Source: Neckera pumila (taxonomy: Eukaryota > Streptophyta > Bryopsida > Hypnales > Neckeraceae). From it: a stretch of 64,000 bases of DNA. A program made the translations under genes and the position numbers. The notes beneath the pieces were generated by a model, which saw only the letters and a list, made by a program, of their open reading frames with translations, was not told the DNA's origin and searched no databases. The stretch spans positions 21,387,823 to 21,451,822 of the forward strand of contig OZ018408.1 in the NCBI GenBank assembly GCA_963969595.1, written 5' to 3'. Below, one piece after another: positions 50,531 through 63,268 of this stretch (the first letter of the stretch is position 1; each line of letters starts with the position of its first letter).

Positions 50531-51822
50531 CACTATAAGAAACTGGCTTTTTTATGATGTCTGAAAAAACGTCGTCTGATGTCCAGAAAAACATGTCTGA
50601 GAGTCAACGTAGATGTCACCTAAAATCGCGTCACAGAAAACAAGCAAAAAACGTCTACTGTTTTCAAAAAAATATGCTCAATTTGGCCTTGTTTTTTTTT
50701 GACATCACACATGACATGCTTTTTCAAAGTCCCAAAAGTGTGCCATTTGGCAGACAACTCAGCTCCACGTAAGCGCCACGTGGGCGGGCAGTGCCATGTA
50801 GGAAAAAAATTTCATCCGGTTTGTTGCTGACGTGGACCACGGGAAAAGTGCCATGGATCCGCCAATATCTGACGTGGCATGCCTTGTCAGCATACTTTTA
50901 TGTTGTTTAAAAAATTTTAATGTTATTTTCTTAAATGTCAATTTAAACATCTACTTAGACATTTTTTGAAACATCAATTGCTGCATACTATATCCATAGG
51001 ACAAGGTCAATAGAAAAAATTTATTTAAGAAAATAAGAAAATAAAAAATAAACAATCAAAATGACAAGAATTCAACAAGAATTAAATAAAACTTACCATC
51101 TACCATCAAGAGAATTTTTGATGGCAAAATGAAGGAATTCATTCATTAAAAGTTAGTGAAAATGAAGGATTAAGAGGTCTTATTTATTTTCATTGTCCGT
51201 CCATGGTGAGACAAAAGATATGGGAGAACTAAAATATGGGAACTTAACCATTGTAAGTTTTGACATTGTTTTAGACGTCTAGACGTTGTTTCAGTCATAT
51301 AGATGTTCTTTCAGACATTTGGAGCATGTTATTTCAGACATTTTACATTGAACACAACTCTTGCTTTACATATCCCACATGGATTGTTTCACTTCCTACC
51401 ACCCTACAGTATAAAGACCATCTCTTTTCATCCATGGTGCACATCTATCCATTATCCTTTTTTTGCAAAGTACGCCATGTAGTTGCCCTTCCCCTAAATT
51501 TTTTAATATGGTCAACATTTTATCATTGCCCGTAGTAATTTTTACTAATTTATCCATAGACAAAATGGACCTATTTGCTGATTTGGCAGTCTATGTTTTT
51601 TTGGACGTCCCAAACAACATCAGCATAATTTCAATCATGTCAAATACAACGTCAGCATCAATGATAACATTAACTTAGATTTATAGTAAAAGGCCAATGT
51701 TCTCTGCAACGTCCACCAAAATCTACCTTATCGGGTCAAATGTCCTTTGAAATCTTCATGTTTTATCAGACATCGCGTGTTAAAGGTAAAACATCACCAA
51801 AAACATGGTTTTTTTTGTAGTG
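50531..51822. mobile_element. Non-autonomous CACTA (En/Spm-type) element, 1292 bp
   Basis: Left end CACTATAAGAAACTGGC; right end, complemented, CACTACAAAAAAAACCATG. A 3-bp target duplication TCT sits at 50528-50530 and 51823-51825. Subterminal repeats of the type (G/A)TGTCTGA(A/G)A and GACGT(C/T) cluster within about 100 bp of the left end. They reappear as TTCAGACATTT near 51290-51350, as expected for transposase-binding sites. There is no transposase inside, so it needs a CACTA transposase in trans. Confidence 0.88.
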
Positions 51823-51825
51823 TCT

Positions 51826-54800
51826 ACTCTACCATTAGGCAATAGAGTTTCTAATAAGGAACATTCTCTAAAGTAATATTGATTGCCAGTCTCGACTCGA
51901 TCTCCACACAAATGTCATAAATGCAAATGACTTTCCCTAATGTAATAACCTTTGTAATGTAATGTGTCAAATTGGTTGTATCTCAACTCTTTATAGAAGT
52001 TCTATTGTAGTTACATCCAAATTTTTGGAACAAGTCGTTACAATGACTGACTACTGCATTGCTCTTTCTAATCGATTCATACAAATGCAAAAACTATGTT
52101 CTTGGAGAGTGGAAGAATATCTTTGTGTAATATATGCACACCTTTAATTGAAAATCATCAATCCAATGTTTAACAAGGTGTTGTAACGTTGATTTATATA
52201 GGTGTTAATCTTGGTGAAGCAAAAAATGTAGATCCAACAATAGAACGATACTTGAGTTATTGGTTGAAGTTGTAGGAAACACAGTCTTTAACAAAGCATA
52301 AGTTTCATTTTTACCACGGAGCCAAACCCATAATACACATCAAACAAAAGATGAATTGTAGGGCATTCTTTTGTGAATATTATGAAGATCCTTCCCATTG
52401 TCTCCACTCTCCCAAGTCAACAATGTGCATTGCCGGTTGTCACATCCGTTGCAATATATGTAGTAATGGGCACCTTTTGCACTAGATATCTTTACGAACT
52501 CAAATAGAGAATCCATAATTTTGCATATATATTTAACGAGCCTTCAAAATCTTGTTTATCACCTTTACATATGAAATGTTTCTATCAATGGCGGATTGAC
52601 AATCACACTTAGAATATAGGAAAAGACAACGCTACTTAGATTTGGTGGTTTTAATCTTGATATTCAAAGACAAAGTCTTCAAAGAGAATTTGAAGGGACT
52701 AAAAACACTTTTCATCTACTTTGGCCGTGAATTAGGCTCATCTAATGCAAGGGCAACCAATAGAAGAAAATAAATTTTTTTTGACTACAAGAGCAATTGT
52801 TTTTTTAGTTGAATGCAACATTTGTGATTGGTGCAAATTTGGAGACTTGCAATCATTGTAGACAAGTCGTTTTGGGTAATGTAGTTGTAAAGGACAATGC
52901 AGTTGTTTCTCATTCTATAGCCTAGTTGGAACTTCATCAATGTAATCTTTTGCATGGTTGTCTATGAAACATAAACCGCCACTTGAGGTCAACTACTAAG
53001 TTGCATTGTCATGCAACTAGACTACCACTATTATGACTCATAAATATCATATTGTGCAACTCATTTGCTATTTTGAAAATGTACAAGCTATAAAATATTT
53101 AGAACTCCCATTTTCAAAGCACTTTGATGATGCACAAGATTATAAAATATACCAATCATGTGTTTGCATCTTCATTATTGTGTAAAAATTTGTACATTTG
53201 AAGGATTTCAAATTTAATCATATTCCTAGTCAAATGTACGGATGAATCTAATATTATTTGAAGAAATCTAATTCTAAGAAGACTTCCAATTCCATAAAAA
53301 CTTTCAAGTCTATAAAATTCTAAATTTTTTGGTTTACATGCTTCATTGCAATATATAGAGAACAAAAACAAAAAAAGATGTGAAAAAAGAAAGACCGAAA
53401 GCTTTGGAGAAACCTCTAACAGTGAAGCTTGCAATAATCTTATGATGGCGTGAGAAATCCTAAAGAGTCCCAATCATGTTATAGTCAAATGGTTTTCTAC
53501 AATATTTTCACTAGAAATCGACAACCATTTTACAGTTGCAATTGTTTCCTAGTTGAATTTAGTTTTTATGCAACTACAAGCTTAGATTTGTTTTTTTAGT
53601 CAAATTCGACTTTTGTGCAACTGTAGTTGCAATCATTTTAAAGTCAAATTTAAATTTTTTTGTGACTTCAAATTGCCCCCGTTGTCTACTATAGAGCATA
53701 GACTTGTCCATATTGACAACTGTGATGAATACTAGACAAAGAATAATTTGCATTAACTCTGAAATTTAAATTGTGTAATGCTCTTGTATTATACACTTCA
53801 TTATGTGATTGCTTTGTGACTAAAACCATCTATAGGTAAGATTTGATGCTAATAAAAATGACTTCAGATGCAAGACAATCATATACAACATATAGTCGTT
53901 GTTTAAAGGGTTGTGGTGGACACATTTTTTTCCTCCTGTAATGAACACTCCAAACTGTTGTTCTATACTTCTTTATATTTTTTGATCCTAAACCAAAAAT
54001 CATTAACAAGGATGGTTGCAAACTCACTACCTGTACTATATTGATTTATCCTATTAGTGAATATGCAAAATGAATCTTACTACAAAATTAATATCATTAT
54101 TCTCCAAAAGTATTTTTAAAAATGATGAAAAATTAATACAATTAAAAATTATTTCGAATTACAATAAATTACATACATATTTTTTAAAAACAATGCAACT
54201 TTGGTGGATTATTAGTGTCCAGGTCACTCATATGATAAATCAGTTGCTTAACTTACATAAGAATGCAATCTACGATAGCCAATCACAGGAGTTGACAGAA
54301 GTTCCCCTGCCGTGAGCCAGAGTTCGCAACTTAGTTCCCCACGCCAGAAATCTCTCTCTCTCTCTCAGTCGCCTTATCCTCCAAGCAGGCAGTCCTTTAC
54401 AGTTGGACCAATATAGTAATACAACTGCCACCTGCTGGTCTCCACTTGGAAGCATGCATGCCACGTGTCATGCTAATGTAGTATTTGTTGCGTTGGAAAG
54501 AGATGCACATTCATACTGCTAAATTTCACGTGTGGTTGCCACCTTCACTTTCCGGTATCTGTGCTTCACATAACATTGTTCACCGAGCATAAACTCGCCC
54601 CCCAGCTGGAGGTATATTCCTCCCTATATATCTTGGGGGGAATTCAGTTATAATGTAATCAATCAGATTGGTTGGGCTCTTGCAAATGCACTGTTGAGAG
54701 GAAGCTTCTCCCAATCACATTGGATGGGCTACTGTTGAGAGGAAGCAGCTAGGCAGGGGGGTTCCCATTTTTGGAGGAAACAAAAGGGACCCCCCCACGT

Positions 54801-54860
54801 CTGGTTAACAATGTTATGCACTTCAGTTCTGGACAGGGCCTCCGTGACGGCCAGGGAGGA
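51826..54860. other. Long intergenic stretch, no gene recognised
   Basis: Three kilobases with only short chance frames. A (CT)8 run is at 54351-54366, where composition shifts towards less AT. Confidence 0.3.
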
Positions 54861-54861
54861 C

Positions 54862-55100
54862 AGATTGACGCATGTATTGTCCCATCAAAGGATAAATGTA
54901 AAAATTGCCTCCGATTTTGAGCCGCTCAAATTTTGTACTCCCGTTCATGGAGTATTTCTTCATACCTCCTTAGCTAATTTGGGGCTCTAAATGCAAATAT
55001 GAATTCAGAATTTGCAAATTTCATCATATGTGGCAAAAAAAAATTCTAGTGTTTTTTGCAGGGATAAAACATTGGGGCAGTACATGCGTCAAAGCACCAC
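54862..55100. repeat. Inverted-repeat element of about 235 bp
   Basis: Left arm TTGACGCATGTATTGTCCC, right arm (complemented) TTGACGCATGTACTGCCCC, extended by matching GGATAAA/GGATAAA words inside. Outside it, GGCCAGGGAGGA (about 54852) and its inverse TCCTCCCTGGCC (about 55412) form a second, wider pair enclosing the region. Confidence 0.55.
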
Positions 55101-55104
55101 CACC

Positions 55105-55352
55105 TGGCTTGCAAAATGCAAGCCAGGTTGCAAGCCTAGCAGTCCATTTTGCAAGCCGGGGAAGAAGGGTCGCCCCACCCATGGCCTCTTAAGAGGCCGT
55201 CGCCATCCAATGAGCTATGTCCACATTCACGGATCATGTCCTTGCTTTTTGGGAAAGTGGAAAAGGCGCTTGTCTCATGCGGTTTGCAAGCCGGTTTGCA
55301 AGCCACCCTTAGGCTTGCAAAAGAGCCCGGTTTTGCAAGCACCGGAGGCTTT
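55105..55352. repeat. Cluster of TTGCAAGCC motifs on both strands
   Basis: TTGCAAGCC or its complement occurs about eight times, including adjacent opposed copies (GGCTTGCAAAATGCAAGCC) and direct pairs. The surrounding open frames on both strands are built from this motif (Cys-Lys-Pro repeats) and are not convincing genes. Confidence 0.7.
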
Positions 55353-55466
55353 TGGCTTGGCCTCTTAACAAGTTCATCCATTATGCAAGACGGGTGGGGA
55401 TGCTCTCAATCCTCCCTGGCCCTCAAAGTCACTGCTCAGCCTGACTCTTGGCTGGCATGACTTTAA

Positions 55467-55763
55467 ACCCCTAAACGCCTCAATCGTTTTTGGACTTATC
55501 TTTGTACTAAAATATCATTTACCAGAATTTCAAGAGATTAGCACTTTCCAGGCACCACTTTCCAGGCACCTACTTGGAAACGCAGATGTGTTCTGGTCCT
55601 TCCTGGTCCTGGAGTTTTCCAGAGCCCAGAGCACTTGAATGTCACAGTTTTTCTGCTCTGAAACGGCAAGACAATTTGAGGAATCAGTGACAACATAAAC
55701 TACAGTGGGACGCACATGCTGTCTGTCCATCGTCCCAGAATGGGACACCAGAGCACTTAGTGG
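55467..55763. mobile_element. Short TTAA-flanked element (297 bp)
   Basis: TTAA at 55463-55466 and 55764-55767. Ends ACCCCTAAACGCCTC and, complemented, ACCACTAAGTGCTCTGG. It appears to be a small member of the piggyBac-type family. Confidence 0.6.
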
Positions 55764-55767
55764 TTAA

Positions 55768-57480
55768 ACCCTTGCAATACTTCATAAAGCAACTCCAAGG
55801 AAATCACCAGAAATGTTAGATGAAGTCACCTTCAACCACATCAGATCCCTTCTACAGAGAACCTAGCTCCATGGCATCTGTAGGAATTCACACACTTCAT
55901 ACATGAACAGCATATGATCCCATCAGCAATTAAACCACTACCCCACATGAGCAAAATAGTTTAGGCATGAGACTGCGTAGTCTTGATCAAGCGAATTGGG
56001 GACAAGTATATACTCGAGCACTTTGAAACTAATGAGGTTAATGAACATGAATCCTCTGTGCCCGACCTAATCTACAACTTGAATAAACTTTGAGAACGTC
56101 TGCACCTTGAGGCTACAGAAAAAGCCTAGAAATTTACAAAAACATGGCTTGCAATGGCAACAAGGGAAAAAACCGCCACCCTAATTGAGACTGAACTCAC
56201 TGCTGCAATCACCTCCTGAACAGTTCTTGCATTGATTTTGTGCTGCATGATCTCAGCACCTCGAAAGGGAGTAGAGCTCAGGACTTCATGACAAACAAAT
56301 TACGCTCACACACGTAGGTACCGCCTTCCCTCCAATTCCAGTGTGCCTGATAATTTAAAGTTTCTGTCCGTGCAATGTAATTCGGTGTGCACCACTTTCA
56401 ATCAAATAACACTCAATATGATCATGTACTAATTTGCGGACAGATGCAAGAATTTTCACGGAATGGATCGTCAACGTCGATGGTCGAGCCAGCACTGGAC
56501 GAAGAAGAACATTCACGAGTTGCAAGTTGCAATTGGGGCACTGGGAAATACTTGCCCATTGAGACCCACAGCATAGTAAACGTCAAATTCGTTAATTGGC
56601 GATGTTTTACAAATCAAAAATTGTGACATTTATCTTCACGAAGGTCTAATTTCAGACCGCAAACTATGACAGACCTGTATAGATTTTGGTTTCAGGCCTG
56701 AAACCGGGCCAAAGTAATGGAATGTCGCCAATTTAACGAAATTGACGTTCATAGTAGTTAAAATTGTTGGACTCATCAACCGATGAGTCATTGCTGACTG
56801 CCGCAGGGTCATAGCATTTACTGTTGTTGGATTGCTCAACTAATGTTGTTCATTGTATGCATCAGCAGATGGCCAAAAATAGGATTCTGCCACAGTCCTC
56901 TCCACCATTGGAGGAGTGTCAACAACCTTCGCATACCTATTAGTTTCTAGTACGAGGTTAGAAGAACCACTACCGCCTGCTGCCTCTGCCTCTGATGAGC
57001 CGGATCTTGAGTCCCTGGATTGAGTGGTCGACATGATGGCGTGGGGACTTCTTGCCATTGCAGATTTGGAGCTCAGAAATCCCATGAGGAGGTTCTAGCG
57101 GAACCTGGTGCAATTCTGGAAGTGTGTGGAGTGGGGCAATGGATCTGTACGTGTCAGGCCTAGGGGCAGTATCTGATGGAGGCGATTTCGATTCATGGGA
57201 TTGGGCAGGTGGCGTGGGCTTGGTAGTTGTTGCGCTTCCTCTGCAGTTTGTTCTTTGAGGTCGAAAGGTGCAATTTTGTCGCATGTGGAGGCTTATTAGC
57301 ATCGGGGTTTCCAATCACTGGTCGTCTTGTCGCGGAGGTGGGACGGGTGGGAGTCAATTTCGAGCGGTTTTCGGAGCGACAGTCAACAGTGCAGCTTGTT
57401 TGAGCTGATCGTTTCTTTGAGGTCAGAATTGTTTGAGAAGATTCGCCTGGTAATCGTCTCTGGGAATACTCACATAGTCT
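55768..57480 (-). other. Intergenic with unrecognised open frames
   Basis: Overlapping minus-strand frames at 56970-57314 (Pro/Thr/Ser-rich) and 56840-57085 continuing past one stop to 56636. The composition is plausible for disordered protein, but no domain or splice structure is evident. Confidence 0.25.
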
Positions 57481-58199
57481 TCAATTCTTATTAAGCGGGA
57501 TTACTTCGACTTCCTGAGCTTCGAGGTACCGTTGGCTTAGAATTAGAGCAAGAGGATATTCATACCAGATTGAACCGGAATGGAGGAGTAGCAGGGCTGG
57601 GCAGGAGGAATCCAGGAGCAAGTTTGTGTCATCCACGAGCAATTTGAACGTAGGGGGTAGGGTAGTAGGTCCATGCTCTTTTTCATTGCAACAATCTCCA
57701 CAATGGATGCTAGGTATCACAAGGCAGTGCGAAATGCGCTGTTTGTGGCGATGATGCTGGTTGTGATGACTCAAAGCGCAACGCATGTCGAGGCCTTAAT
57801 AGAAGTTAACTCCTTAGCGCTTAACCATCCTCTAGTGGCATGATGAATGATGTGAAGACTGCACTTCATTCAATTATTGTTCATTGAGAAAACTTCAGGA
57901 GAAATCATGTAATATATCAATAAAGAGGAGAAAGAATGCACTACATGAATCAACTATGGAGACATGTTGGAAAAGTTTCAATCATTATTTTATAAATTTT
58001 CAAAAGTAATTTTTCTAGCTTTAGATTGAGCACTTCGCTTGCTGATCTAAATGAAGGGGATTGGGGAGAGAGTGGCACTTGCATTGTTGGAGTCATATGT
58101 GAATTTCCTTTCTCGCCTGTCATTGGACATCGCTTTCATGCATCGTCTGAAGATAGTCAGCGTTGGATCCAGCCATTGAGATTTCTTGGTTAAGTTGAG

Positions 58200-58800
58200 T
58201 TTTCAGACTCTTGAACTTGAGTTTAAGTCGAGTTTTTCTTGAACTTTTTCAACACTTTTGCGAAAAAAGTGGAAGTTCACCAGAGCGTGAAGGTTCGATG
58301 TTGCCTTCTTGAGCTCATCTCTTCTACGAACGAGACGCAGTAACGAAAGAGTCAGGTCTTTAACTCGCTCATACTCTGGTTTGGTTTTTTGGAGCAAATA
58401 TGGATGTCGTTCAGTTTTCCTGGCAAATGTGTCTTGATTTCACTATATCCACGTTTTCCTGCACCGCATATCCAGATGGAAACAGGTCAGTCTACTTCCT
58501 GGGATTCAATCAATGGCTTTAGAGTGATTCTTCGTAATTGTAGATAATTGAGAGAGATCATGAAATTCTTCAGGAGTGGTGTAGTGTGTTTCACACACGC
58601 TCATAATTATGGTGCTGCTCTCCGTGTTTTTTGAAGTTGGGCCTTGTTTGTCTAGGTAGCAGACAGAGTTGATGTAGAAATCGAGTTTGGAACATATTCG
58701 CAGAGAGGCGAGTGTCTGTTCAAGTTTCAAGCAGCGGCATTCCTTTGCCGTGGAATACTTCTGCATTTGAAAAACATGTGGTTTCCCATGCCCCATGAAG
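58200..58800 (-). other. Possible two-exon gene tail, unrecognised
   Basis: A frame from about 58796 ends near 58506. A second frame, enterable at a TTGCCAG acceptor near 58420, reads YLLQKTKPEYERVKDLTLSL and RRRDELKKATSNLHALVNFH before a stop at 58203. The second part is rich in charged and Leu residues, compatible with a coiled coil. No family is recognised; it could equally be a decayed fragment. Confidence 0.3.
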
Positions 58801-59429
58801 CATGAGCATCAAACGAAAGAATGAAATCTAGGTATGTTACTCACCCAATTCAATATTTTCCAAGATGGAGAACAAAGAATTTCATCGAACAAACTCCCAT
58901 TTTCTTTGTAACAAGGGAAGAGATTCTGCTTTAGAAAAGAAGCGTTCTTGGTCACTCAACAAGCACAAATTGTTATCTGACTGATATTTTCGACTAATCT
59001 AGTACCAAAGTACCATCTAGTGTTTTGTAGAGATTCTCTAGAAAACCTAATCCCAGAGGAGGGGCATTCCAATTGACAGGGTTTCATGCGACTAGATTTT
59101 GCCACTTTCTAAAGTACCATTGAAAGTTGTTATACAAGTGACTGACCTTCTGTTGACAGAAGGGTGATTAGATTAGGAAACTTGTTGAGGCTTCAAACCT
59201 AACGCCATACTTTTGTTGTTTGTTCTTCTCTGTTTCAGGTGGATTTTAGTCTTGGTAGCATGCGAAGTACCGATGGAGTGTACTTGGTTTAGCCCCCCTT
59301 GATGGATTGGCAATTGTGTGAATGTTGCTCTCACGATTTTGACTTTCTCTTGGATTGAGGGAATCTGCTTAATCTGTCAGTGGCCCAAAGGTTTGGCGGT
59401 AGTGAATGCGATCCACGTGCAGTGCATGC

Positions 59430-59850
59430 TCTGATACGTGCAAGATTGTCCCCAACATAGTCTTGATATCCGTGAAGTCAGCAACATGTTTGTGGAAGGA
59501 TCTCTTGGAAGACCAGGGAGTGCTACGTGTCCTTGTGAAAAAGAGCAAGGATCTAATTTTAAAATTCCGGAGTGGAGTTTAATTGTACAAACTTACCAAG
59601 TGTTGCAAGACGGACATTGCACATATAATGCTGAAATGCTGCAAAAGCTACTGACTCTGCGCATGGATTATTCTATGGTATCTTCTACCCAAGCTTGAAA
59701 GACATGTTTGATATTAAAAATGGTCGCGTCCCTGAGTTTTCCCGTCGGGTTGTTGAGGGCCTGGCAAATATCATGGGAGGCCCAGAGAAGCTTGGATTGA
59801 TCTTGCAGTGGACCTTGTTTGTGATGATGGTATCTGTGTTGTTAATGTAA
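59430..59850 (+). pseudogene. Unrecognised coding-like fragment
   Basis: The plus-strand frame 59438-59698 is followed, in another frame, by FYPSLKDMFDIKNGRVPEFS then RRVVEGLANIMGGPEKLGLI, ending at a TAA near 59850. The second piece looks like real protein, but I cannot place it. The frame change and lack of splice signals suggest a remnant. Confidence 0.3.
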
Positions 59851-59964
59851 GCAACTTTTGACATGTCATAAATCTCATTCTTATAGCCAATCATAATAAA
59901 ACAGAATTCTACAATTATGATGCAAATTTTATATTTTAAATGTATTTTGGTATGAATCTCTTAA

Positions 59965-60887
59965 CCCCTAAAGGACCAACATGCGTTTTTTGGCCGTATA
60001 GAAATTTTGGGCAGGTACGTGTGACTAGAGATATCCATATTTGAGGCTGAAATTTTAATAGAAGGTGGGGGCGAGGAATATCTTCATGTGTAGCAAGTTT
60101 CATGACATTTTGAAATACGAGTCAAAAGTTGTGACCTAATATGTTACTTTTTTTCGTAACTGGGCAGTTTGGGCAGATTAGAAAAAATCATTTTTTCCGG
60201 AATTTTTTTTTGAAATTGGTTCTCTACATTTATATATACTTAAAAAGCTTTGAGTCACTCCATTTCAATCAATGAGTCAAAAGTTATGAGGGTTTTTGGT
60301 TTGAGGGCAGTTATGGATTCTCTACTCTAAAAAAAACTTTAAAGTCGTTTATTTAACTCAATTTTCAATATTTTTGGAAAAAATAAAAATCCTAGGATGT
60401 AAATTGATTATTACAACATTACAACCATTGGGATTGGCATTTTTAAATTCCATGATTAAAATTTTAACAATTTAGTATTTTGAATCATTTTCTACTTCTT
60501 TCTACTTACTATTTTTTTCCTATATGTTGTACAATTCCAAATGATCTGAAAATTTTCAAGCATATAGATAACTTGTTTAGGAAACTAAATTCAAAGAAGC
60601 ACCACCTTTATCGGCATTTTTTCATTGAAAAGTGAGCTTGCAAAGTGCAGCTGCCCGATTTTCCGCAGGATTGAAAAAATGGTTTTCAAGACTTTGAATG
60701 CTTATATCTTATGATCCACACGGTGGAATTTTCTGAAATTTTTACCACATGTTTTCAAAATATCATACTACAAGATCCTACGATTACATGTGTCAAAAAT
60801 TATTTTTTTCCAAAAATTTGGTAGTTGTATTAGAAATGGCAGTTTTGGAGCGTTTTTGGTGATTACATAGTCATGAAACTTTAGGGG
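59965..60887 (+). mobile_element. Non-autonomous piggyBac-like element (923 bp)
   Basis: The cleanest copy. TTAA (59961-59964), CCCCTAAAGGACCAACATG, then right end GAAACTTTAGGGG and TTAA (60888-60891). Same subfamily as 7926-8849 and, inverted, 8900-9929. Confidence 0.85.
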
Positions 60888-60891
60888 TTAA

Positions 60892-63268
60892 AATTTTGTA
60901 ACAAAAGATGAATGATCTTTTTGGAAAATCCATCCTTACATTTGACATGTCTAGGTTATAATTTATAATCATTATTTTGAATCCAAGTTTAAAAAAGCTC
61001 ACATACAATTATATTTGTTTAGTTATGCTCAAAATTCCTAGGCATATTAAGGCCAAGAGATTTCAAAGTTTAATAACCTAATATGATAAGGTGCAAAAAA
61101 GATTTTTGGGAGATAATCCAAGAGGTAATCATAACTTGTTGTCTCACTCAAATGAAAATTATTTGTACATCAATCGATGATTGAACTACACTCCTACTGC
61201 AAAATATAAAAGAGCCTAAATGTGGCCTATAAACAATCAAACATTTCTTGTTTATAGTGAAAATCAACAATTTTCATCTAGTTTATTAATTGAAATTCAA
61301 GTCATATTACTTATTTTTTGACTAAATATGGTATTTTTTCTTCAAAAAATGGATTTTTCTCGTAATTTACATTAGCAATTTTTTCTTTTTGCTCTTACAA
61401 CCTAATTTGACATTTGGAATGACTTCCCATGTCAACTTTCAACTACGTTGCTTGAGTATTTGAAAATCTCCTAAAATTGAACATTTTATTGTAGTTTGGG
61501 ATTGAGAGCCTATAACCACAATTACAAATATGGAATGACATAGAACATTGCTTTTTAACTATGATGTCCAACATTGAAAATTTACACCTGTGATAAAATT
61601 TTCAGATTATCTTAAAAGTATTTTGAATTTGATATGAATCTCTTTCACTTCTTTGTAAAAAAAAGTCAACAATATTAAACCTTCACAAAAATAATCCAAA
61701 ACTTTTATGAATCAAAGACAAGCCCGTGATTTCATCAATGAAGAAAAAATAAAAATAAAAATATCATTCATGTGAAATGCTGAACTGCAGCATTTTGAAG
61801 TTTGAATAACAGTCATAGGCTCCATCCTTGAAGAGGTCTAGGGTTTATTCTGAAATGTGTCCATCATGACCCAACAGGAAGTCAGGAAAGCTCTTGCGTT
61901 GCCCCTGAATCTCATCAAATGATCTGGTTTTTAGGGTTTTAGGGTTTAGGGAATCTGCAAGCTTTTCAGAGGATATATTCGTACTGTTGTCCTTCAAAGG
62001 TTTTGAATGACATCAATGATGCTGAAGAATCCAGTCAGTCTGCACGCATTTAGATTTGAGCTCCTACTGCGTGTCTTCTCCCTTGCATTGTCACTTTGTT
62101 GAGCCTTTCAGTGACTAGGCCAGGGTTTGCTCCTCATTAGATTTCATGGTCGCCAGACGACTAGGGTTTCTGCTTCTTTGGAGTTTTTTGGTCCAGAATT
62201 ACAATAGCTGCGAGGGAAATCAGTAGCGACCACGGCGGACAAGCAAGCCGATACCATAGTTCAATGCATTGTACTTCGAAAGGATTTGGGAGGCACTTGG
62301 GACTGTAATTTCGCAGGGTTGTCAATTGGCTTCAGAAGGACTACTCTGTAGCAACTTGAGTGCTGCGGGAGCACTATGTGCAGAAGGTACTCACATCCAT
62401 ACTTGTCTCTGTTATAAAATTGAACCAGAAAGTAATTTAGCCAGGCTCAAAATTAGGTCAAGCATTGTCGTTCTCTTTGGAGCTATAACAGAAGAGTGAT
62501 TTCTATGGATACGTTATGCAGGTCGCTTCTGGAAGTGAAAGGAGAATCATAACTGCGCAAATTAGACTCGAAACTGGAGACTGCTGGTGCGGACTAAAAG
62601 CTATATATGGAGCAACCTGAGGATTTACCCACTTGCCTTGCAGCGAAACCCTATTAGAAGAGCGACTTCGCCACAAACGCTGCTGGTAAATGTTGGAGTC
62701 GCATTGTAGTTGCACTTCTTTGAATCTTTTTAAGATTCATCTTTGTCATTGTCAATTAAGGATAGGGAGAATGCTCCATTGAGTTCCTATATGTACACAT
62801 GACATGATCATGGGACACCGCGTTTGATGGTTTCTCAGGCTATCAATTTCTCCATTTTTTTCTACATAGAAAGGCCCTCCTCTGTGGTTCATGTCCAAGG
62901 TCTCCCCGAGATGTCAACCCTAAACTCTTACATTGTTGAAACCCTAAAGTCTCTGTCGTGAAGGTTACCGTATTCAGGATCCAAGTGCTGAGTCTCCCGA
63001 GTGCATTTGAAACCTACAAGTTGTACAACTCAACTTTGATTGTGGACAAGCCTCGACGATAATTGCACAGATACGGTTGCTTTTCTTTATTTCCTTACGG
63101 TACACCTCAGACATGCAATTTGAAGTTGTAATTGTAGAAGGCTAACTATCGTATGGCCCCTGCAGAACTGCACAGACTGGCTATTGATCTTATCCCAAAC
63201 ATGCGACTGAGAGTACGAAACTCACTTGAGCAGTTTGGTGCGAGAGATGATCAATCCTTTGCCATGGA
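60892..63268. other. Intergenic and probable 3' flank of the HSPA12-like gene
   Basis: AT-rich up to about 61.8 kb, then less so. Frames such as 62269-62499 (plus) carry no recognised motif. Three telomere-like TTTAGGG units occur at about 61928-61950. Confidence 0.3.

Noticed and set aside
55012..55460. Overlapping plus and minus frames of 80-118 codons
   Set aside because: Composed of the TTGCAAGCC repeat, giving Cys-Lys-Pro and Leu-Gln-Ala repeats; no real domain.
61928..61952. TTTAGGG units like an interstitial telomere
   Set aside because: Only about three units; too short to exclude chance or an ordinary promoter motif.
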